Of a stretch of DNA of 64,000 nt, positions 57,361 to 64,000 are shown piece by piece. Position numbers and translations under genes: made by a program. Positions within the stretch are counted from its first letter, which is position 1. Each line of letters opens with the position of its first letter. The notes under the pieces are model-generated. The model was not told the DNA's origin, searched no databases, and worked only from the letters and a program-made list of their open reading frames with translations. Source of the stretch: Hippasteria phrygiana (taxonomy: Eukaryota > Echinodermata > Asteroidea > Valvatida > Goniasteridae). Location of the stretch: positions 930,001 to 994,000 of the forward strand of contig JAZGUH010000001.1 of the NCBI GenBank assembly GCA_037893225.1, written 5' to 3'.

Positions 57361-59040
57361 TTCCACTTCTATTTATATACATGTGTAGTTTGACTGCAAT
57401 GTGAAAAATACCCTTACGGGTTTAAAATGGTTGATATTTGCGTGACGTACTCCCCACAATAACCAAAACGGCTGTGAGCGAAACGGGGGCTCTGATTTTG
57501 TTTGTCCCTTTAGTGAGAGAGAGAAAAGAGGAAACAAACAGGAAAGTTTAAAAGTGTGAAGGTCGGTGCTGTGCAAAGAAAAATATCACAGCATCCGCCG
57601 ACTGCTAAATAAACCAAGCGAGGAATTCAATTTCATGGTTCTCCCTGGCATATTGTTAACTTATCTGCCATCGCACATTCCTTTCTGCCTGCCTGCCTTC
57701 TCCAAAAAGGGGGAAAACGCACGAAGTATTTTTTGGTGACGTCGAATCCGATTTGTTCCACCGCCGTGACAGTTGAAAATAAAATATCAATGGATATATG
57801 TAAAGCAGAACGGCCAGTGATTGGCAATTCATGTGATGAAAAAGGGGCGGAGCTAGACCTCTTCTACTTGAGAGAGGGGGAGAGCATTTCGCAAAAAAAG
57901 GAGAAAAATAATGATAATAATAAAAAACAAAATCAAATCGGTGGCGATGAGTTGGCTAAAAAATCTGAGGCTATTTTGATAAAAAAGGCCCAGTTACCCC
58001 ATGTTGAAGTACGGTGAAATCAGATTGGGCCTGTTATTATGGAGGGCGATTTGTATGAAAACGAATGCATGCAAGAAATCGTTATGTCTATGTCACTAAA
58101 ACATCTAGGCATTTTGTAGCAATTTTAGGGAGAGAAATTGCAGTTTTTATTTTAATGCAAATTTTTACATTCAAGACCCGAAGCGTGATGTCATCCGACG
58201 CGCAGCAGTGGTATCTCCAAACCAGTAGACTGAGTGTTGTGTACAAAAATACCAAACATTTCATTGGAGCAGGCTCCACGTTTTAGTTGATTTCCAGCTC
58301 ATTTGGACCAGGCATTTCCTTACAGACATTTCCTTAAAACGCTGGTCGGATATTTTGGAAGAATGATTTGTGTACTGCTGTCGTGCTCTTTTGACAAGGC
58401 GTTCCTTCACTTACCAAACAAAAATAGCGCCCTGGCTCTCGTGTCTCGAGTCAATCCAAAAGAATTGAAAACCACCGCCATCTTGTCTTATTTCAAATGA
58501 AAACAAACGTGTATTGTTGTTAGAGACATTTTTATGATCATTAGAATGTGTGGAAAGAAGTTGACATGGATATTTATTGCGGGGTCCCTTTAATTAATTA
58601 ACGTGTTGATGACATCAAAGTGCTTCCTGAAGTTGTGCACAGACGAATGATGAATGCGACCATGATAGGGGAGCCATCCACACCTTGTAGTAAGTCACCC
58701 AAGTTGGAGAATGACAAAAGAACGCTGTGTGGAAGTGCCGTAGGTCGAATTCGTCTATTGTTTCGACTCTGACACAAATTCCACAACCGGTCCATGAAAC
58801 TTTGGACAAGGAATTGTAGTTCGCTTTCATTTTGTTTGAAATAAATTCTCAGAAAGTTTTCGCTCACTCACATTGAAAAATCATCAATAATTTTCACGAC
58901 ATTAAAACCGTGAGCAAGTGGAACTCTTGGATGTTAGGTATACACGAATCCAGGGAAGCTTTTTTTTATGAGTGGGATGAATTGGGGGGGGGGGGGATCC
59001 ACACTTGTGCAGTAAGCTATATATGCTTTGTAAAACTGTA
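57361..59040. other. Noncoding stretch
   Basis: No gene supported. The frame at 57,733-58,017 opens with a non-ATG codon and becomes lysine/asparagine-rich low complexity. There is a G12 run near 58,985. Confidence 0.3.
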
Positions 59041-59358
59041 ATGCGCCTATCAATTGCTTCCCCCTCCCCCCTCCCCCTCCCCCGGGCTGCCCCACCCAAG
59101 ATGTGGGGATTGTCACTTTTGAAGTGACAAAATCCCCACCCCTGGGGCAAAATTTTAGTGACAATCCCCGACATACATGGGTGGGGCACCCCCACATCAT
59201 GGTTTTAACTTCTGATGATGGGGAAACAATGGCAAAATGAGTGACCAAAATCCCCACCCTGGGGCTTGAAAAACATGACCAAACCCCCACATAAGACCTG
59301 TGGCAGCCGGGGGGGGGGGGGGGGGGGGGGGGGTCGGGGAAGCAATTGATAGGCGCAT
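59041..59358. mobile_element. 318-bp MITE with 22-bp inverted ends
   Basis: ATGCGCCTATCAATTGCTTC at the left and GAAGCAATTGATAGGCGCAT at the right match perfectly. The inside is built of repeated ATCCCCACCCCTGGGGC words in both orientations and a G24 run (59,310-59,333). Confidence 0.9.
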
Positions 59359-60212
59359 AAGCATTGGTTGTATTCAGTCACCTGAATCTGGGTTTGATGA
59401 AGAGACGGTACGTGGAAGCACGCAAGCAATGGCCGCCCTGCGTGTAGACGATCACGAGAACACGCCAATATCATAAGAAGGTCGGATTCATCTACTCGTT
59501 AATAAAAGCTGGTCTGCTCAGGTTGGAAGAAAGACAATTACGCGTTTACGAAACAACACTGCTCAGTGCCAATGACCTAAAGCTGAGAGATAGGGGACTT
59601 GAGAAATTCTATTGAATTGCTGGCACTAAACATTTTTCCCACGTTCGTGTGTCTTTGTTCTGCAACATCAGCTAACCTTGGAAAGGCCCATCCATATGAC
59701 AACTGTTCAGTTAGATTTTTTCCTTCAAGTTGAAGAGTTGAAAGGCCCATGGCCAGTACCCCCCCCCCCCCCCCGAAAGTTTTCCCATGCATGAAACGCA
59801 GTCTGCAGTAGCAGTGTAAATGCATTCTTTCCAAAATTGTCCACTCTAGTACGTCTTGGCGAGATTTTGACAAGCGCTCGCTTAAAAGAGGCACTTTTTT
59901 AGTAGAAGCTGACATGTGATGGTAACATATCTATCTTTTAAGGTAACTTGATGGCGTTGAGTCCGAAAATTGATGTTACCAGGCTTAGTTTTTCGTCCAA
60001 GGTAAAAATCTGATCTAGAAATTAGAGCAGACAATGTACTATTTTTTTTATTTTTGTGGTTTTGTTCAACTTAAGTTTATTTTGAGGTAGTTCGAGTATA
60101 CTTGTGACTGCGAGAACAACTGACATTGCTGACTGATCACTCATGACATCCAGGAATTCCTGGTTGTCACCACCCATGAAACGATGTGGGAAAAATCGTT
60201 GACAAAAAAACA
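59359..60212. other. Unassigned stretch before the LTR element
   Basis: A C15 run lies at 59,760-59,774. No gene supported. Confidence 0.3.
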
Positions 60213-60665
60213 TGTCAGCCCCTGTTAAAATTCCCCCTTACTGCCATTTTAACACTTGGTCCGACAGGAAAAGTTCCCACGATTTCGAAGCATGGTCCAC
60301 CTCTATGTTCCAGTAAATTTAATTAGCACCCAGTAGCAGATTTTACCCCTAAGTTGACCAAGTCCATATGTGGCTAAGACGACCCCTTTGTCTCAACACA
60401 GATAAGTAATTGACCAGATGGGGATGTGGCCAGAGAACCCAGCCAACATGGCTACATTTTATGCCACTGGCTAAAACTGTTATGGCTGTCTGCCATTTTA
60501 TGACCATGTCTAACACGTGTAGTCAGTAACTTTCTGATTGGCCACTCTCCATCCCAATGTGAAATATCTGCCTGGTTTCATAATTTTGACCAATGAGATT
60601 GTTCCACCGAAATGGGCAGAGCGCGTGGTCAAGGAATAATATTCCCCCCGATTGCCGGCTTCTCA

Positions 60666-60805
60666 TCACAAGCGATTCGGACCTCTGGTGAGAGGGCTGT
60701 TCAGATTGAGTGCCCGTTTACACTATTAGGAACGTTTGTACTTTCCCTAAAGTCGTTTCTAATGATAGCCATTCTCACCCTCACCATTGTGCTCTGCTGA
60801 TACAG
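60666..60805 (+). repeat. 140-bp direct repeat in the LTR, copy 1
   Basis: Identical base for base to 61,856-61,995. It is followed at once by GTAAG, which with the preceding ACAG gives a consensus splice donor. Confidence 0.95.
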
Positions 60806-60823
60806 GTAAGCCTATTTTCATTG

Positions 60824-60830
60824 TATAAAA
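60824..60830 (+). promoter_or_regulatory. Candidate TATA box in the LTR
   Basis: TATAAAA 19 bases downstream of the first 140-bp repeat. If used, transcription would start near 60,855, inside the LTR as expected. No other evidence. Confidence 0.3.
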
Positions 60831-61855
60831 GAAGTTGTATTTCCTATTACCATTTGACTTATGTGCAGGACACTTTGTATTTTGAATTATGTTGACTCGG
60901 TTTGAGACAATCTCAAGATGGGTGGAACAACCCCAATATGAATATATTGAGTCAGCATTCGTTTGCCTTCAGCTATTAACCTTTTTTGCCTTGTACCCTG
61001 TATTTACTTGTATTATATTGCTGATATTTGGTCGACTCTTGATCGATGTCACTTTTGCTGTTATTTATTGACCGAAATTATCATGTTCGGTTTTGTATAT
61101 CATTGATTTCCCGATAGTATTGGAAGATCCATTTGTGATTGCCGATTACCATTCTGTTATGACTGCAGTATTCACTTAAATCGGTCACTATACTCTCAGT
61201 CCGTGTACAATTATATTTTCCTCTTGGTTGATTTCCGATTACTTTGAATATTCTTGTTGCATACTTTTTTATATGATACCTCGTGGCCTAAAACTTCGAT
61301 CATTCGTATGACATGACCAATATTTCATACATGCACGTTTTTCCGTAAATTAACTGGTCTTGTTCACGAGATTTCCAATATTTTGATTGTCTTCCAAATT
61401 ATGTGTGTATAGGCCTACACATTACCTTCCTTTTCTGTTATGTCCCGTGACATCCCGCTGACTATTAATTGTGTACAGCGAGTGTGTACAAACCACATGG
61501 AACTTGCCCCAGGATGACCTTGAGTAAGGTTACCGCAATGCGCTATAGGCCAACACAATTGGGGTTTGGCCAAGTCAATTATTCCCTGATGTTTTGATTA
61601 GCATTTTATGGTATTTACTACTGTGCGGAGTACTGACCGTGGTTATCATGTTCTGGGTGAACTTTTGATCAATTTATAGTTATACTGAAAGTGTCATTCC
61701 ACTGGAAATGTGTTCTGGGCGAACATCCCAAAAAGATATGCAGTTTGACCTCTTTCCTTTTTTTGTAAGCATTCTTTTAAGCGTTTCATATTTTAGTTAG
61801 AGATATTGCTTTTAGATTTTTAGTTCTGTATACAAATATGTTGATCCTCGATAAT

Positions 61856-61995
61856 TCACAAGCGATTCGGACCTCTGGTGAGAGGGCTGTTCAGATTGAG
61901 TGCCCGTTTACACTATTAGGAACGTTTGTACTTTCCCTAAAGTCGTTTCTAATGATAGCCATTCTCACCCTCACCATTGTGCTCTGCTGATACAG
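61856..61995 (+). repeat. 140-bp direct repeat in the LTR, copy 2
   Basis: Identical to 60,666-60,805, at an offset of 1,190 bp. Its end (CTCTGCTGATACAG, preceded by a pyrimidine-rich stretch) reads as a good splice acceptor, followed by AGAG. Confidence 0.95.
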
Positions 61996-62703
61996 AGAGT
62001 ACTTTCCATATAGGTCATGCTTTGGGGAGCCGACCCGGTTCGCCTCCCCACACACCTGTCCCATTCCCCTGTTCGTGATATCATCGGAACTCGGTTTGTG
62101 TGCCTGAACCCTGATCTTCGGACTCGGAGCCACCCCCGTGTCAAGCCTCAGTCAAGTCCATCAAGCCACACCCAAGTTCTGATGCAAGCGCCAGAAAACC
62201 CAGCTAAGATCCATAACCTGTATTTATAATATGATGTATTTGCCATTTTGTTTCTAATTGAATTATCGTGTACCATATCAGTGCTAATCCTAACTGGATG
62301 AACCCTTGTTATTTAGTAATTCCTGTGCCTATTCGATTCAAGGTACTTCTTTATTTTACATTTTTCGGATTGAGTTTATTGCTCATGGATGTAGTCAAAT
62401 TTTAATTATTGTTTAGCGATTCAAGACATTCATTCAATTGGGATTACTCACTGATTTGGCTTCTGAACTGAACTGCACCATTTGATTTATTTCTTATCCT
62501 CAATTCTATTGTTGTATGCACTGTATATTTTTTGTGATGACCTTGGGGTGATGAATATTGAATTACAACATTTTATCCCGAGAAAGAGGATCAACGTAAT
62601 AACTTGCTGTCCGTGTGGATTTATTTCTGAGCAAAGTTCCTTTAACAAAACTACGAACCTAGCAGGAACCCATTAAACGTTGGGACAACCTGTGACATAA
62701 ATT

Positions 62704-62724
62704 TGGAGGCACCACCCGGATTTG
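62704..62724 (+). other. Candidate primer-binding site
   Basis: TGGAGGCACCACCCGGAT starts with TGG as the complement of a tRNA CCA end. Its complement CCGGGTGGTGCCTCCA has the form of a T-stem followed by an acceptor stem. The tRNA is not identified. It lies six bases after the inferred LTR end. Confidence 0.6.
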
Positions 62725-63050
62725 CTCAATTTTCAATTCTATTTCCCTTGTTGATTTCCTTTGCTATTTGGTTGATTTTTATGTACGCTCGGTTTTCTTA
62801 TTTTTTGGTGACGGAAGGGAAATTCCAAAATCAATTAGCGGAAGCTCACGATATGTTGATCCTTATTCTTTGTTGTTGATATTATCATTGTTGATTCTTT
62901 GAATTTGCTTTATTTGTGTTATGATTTAACCCGTTTGTTTTCATTGTGCTTGTATTTTTTCCACATTTTGTTGTTGCAATTTATTGCAATTGCAGTGTGT
63001 ATTATTGTGTTATCATTGTAATAACCTTTGACCTGTACCAGCTGAGCACA

Positions 63051-64000
63051 ATGGAGTTCAATGAGGCCCTTAAGGATTTTTTGTCCTCACATGATATGAC
63101 CTTAGAGGACCTTAAGGGATCCCTTAGCCTAGACCCCCCAGAGATCGATTCTTCTTCCCCTCCTAAACCCGCCATTGTCCATGTCGTGGAAAAACAGTCT
63201 GCCAGCAGATCGTACAGACGGTTACGATTGTTCTCCGGTCGGACACCTATCCCCGCTGGCGAACTCGACTTTGAGAACTGGCGGCGGCTTGCAAGGCAAC
63301 TTCTCAAGGATGAGACCATCTCAGAGGCCGAGAAGAAGAGCAGGGTCACCGAGTCCTTAGTTCCTCCAGCCTTGGATGTGGCCTGGGCTGTCGGCGAGTC
63401 TGGGTCGGCCACAGAGTATTTGGACTGTTTGGGGAAGGCTTATGGCTCTACCGCAGATGGGGATGAACTGTTGACCACGTTTCGTTGCGAGTATCAGCGT
63501 GAGGGGGAGAAGGCATCGGAGTACCTTTTGCGCCTTCACACGATGCTGACGAGAGTAGTTGAGGCGAGTGGTGTGACGCAGGAGAGCAGCCATGCGATCC
63601 TATGTAGCCAGTTCCAACGCGGTTGCCTCTTCAATGACCCACTCCTTCATACACTCCAGCTGCAGGCGAAGAAGAATGACCCGCCCACCATACTGGAGCT
63701 GCTCCGTGACGTTCGGGTTACCGAGGAAAGGCTAGAAGAGAAGTCAGATAGACGGAGGACCACGTCGCAGAAGTCTCCTTCGAAGAAAGTTATGATACAG
63801 GCCGTATCTGCCCATCCCACTTCAGCTGTGGGCCCTGATACACCCAATGAGATTGAAGAGTTGCGCCAGGCTGTAGACCGCCTCCACAGGCGTTTGGACG
63901 GTTTCTTCAAAGGGCAAGGATCCCCGCACCGTCAGTCTTCTTCAACTGCCATGCCCCGTCCTCGTCAGCGTGCCGTAATCTTCTGCTACAACTGTGGCGA
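63051..64000 (+). CDS. gag: PNMA-like Gag of a Ty3-type retrotransposon (3' truncated by the window)
   Basis: Structural capsid precursor of the retrotransposon, expected to assemble particles in the cytoplasm. The frame opens at ATG 63,051 and stays open for 316 codons to the window edge. Residues 1-22 (MEFNEALKDFLSSHDMT...) form a short helical N-terminus. Residues 58-77 contain LRLFSGRTPIPAGELDFENW, the typical start of the PNMA-family capsid N-lobe. Residues about 78-230 form the helical capsid, and 265-285 a likely coiled coil. A basic, Ser/Pro-rich linker leads to FCYNCG at 311-316, the first half of a CCHC zinc knuckle. Protease and polymerase should lie beyond the window. The frame has no stop or frameshift, and its GC-rich, even codon use contrasts with the AT-rich flanks. 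It follows the primer-binding site by about 330 bases. Confidence 0.85.
   Translation, partial: MEFNEALKDFLSSHDMTLEDLKGSLSLDPPEIDSSSPPKPAIVHVVEKQSASRSYRRLRLFSGRTPIPAGELDFENWRRLARQLLKDETISEAEKKSRVTESLVPPALDVAWAVGESGSATEYLDCLGKAYGSTADGDELLTTFRCEYQREGEKASEYLLRLHTMLTRVVEASGVTQESSHAILCSQFQRGCLFNDPLLHTLQLQAKKNDPPTILELLRDVRVTEERLEEKSDRRRTTSQKSPSKKVMIQAVSAHPTSAVGPDTPNEIEELRQAVDRLHRRLDGFFKGQGSPHRQSSSTAMPRPRQRAVIFCYNCG

Larger units (their letters stand above)
60213..62697 (+). mobile_element. Inferred 5' LTR of a Ty3-type retrotransposon
   Basis: It begins TGTCAGCCCCTG and ends CCTGTGACA, so the ends carry the TGTCA/TGACA inverted termini usual for LTRs. A primer-binding site follows six bases later and a Gag frame 350 bases later. 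At 2,485 bp it is long for this class. It carries a TATA box at 60,824-60,830 and an internal 140-bp direct repeat. The 3' LTR lies outside the window, so the borders cannot be confirmed by comparison. A smaller LTR within this span is possible. Confidence 0.55.

Noticed and set aside
63002..63910. Minus-strand frames over the Gag region
   Set aside because: Shadows of the plus-strand Gag frame, whose family motifs fix the coding strand.

Overview
This is a eukaryotic nuclear window, almost certainly from a marine invertebrate. It has spliced exons, tRNA-derived SINEs, many MITE-like hairpin elements, a Ty3-type retrotransposon and very long satellite-like arrays. No operons, ribosome binding sites or bacterial genes are visible. 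Palindromic elements ending in GGGGCCAATTTCATAAAGC and the SINE style suggest an echinoderm, perhaps a sea star. That is a recollection-based impression, not a result.

Layout. From 1 to about 19,288 lies one long tandem repeat region with no convincing gene. It is built from several repeat families (roughly 400 bp, 150 bp and 605 bp units, plus a 2,385-bp higher-order unit). All carry paired CRE octamers (TGACGTCA) and often an adjoining GTCACGTGAC E-box. From 19.3 to 22.9 kb there is intergenic or intronic sequence with small repeats and a possible zinc-finger fragment. From 22.9 to 26.85 kb are the last three coding exons of a plus-strand gene for a divergent secretory-pathway kinase of the DIPK2 (DIA1/HASF) type. 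Splice sites, phases and stop codon agree across all three. A probable 3' UTR with SINE, MITE and minisatellite material follows.

From 31.3 to 34.3 kb is a 1.5-kb tandem duplication with a 44-bp templated insert at its junction. From 34.8 to 59.4 kb there are no confident host genes, but there are many inverted-repeat elements. One carries a fragment resembling the N-terminal domain of Crypton-type tyrosine recombinases. Others are a 1.46-kb foldback, perfect 91-bp palindromes, and a 0.63-kb repeat present in opposite orientations 10 kb apart. Long pure G or C runs are unusually common.

From 60.2 kb to the end is the 5' part of a Ty3-type LTR retrotransposon. It has an inferred 2.5-kb LTR, a primer-binding site and an intact PNMA-like Gag reading frame that runs off the window at its zinc knuckle.

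The only likely host gene is the DIPK2-like one; its upstream exons are not found here. Most other signal is mobile or satellite DNA. The most notable items are the CRE/E-box array, the splice-signal-bounded duplication inside the LTR, the templated filler at the 1.5-kb duplication, and the Crypton-like fragment inside a non-autonomous transposon.
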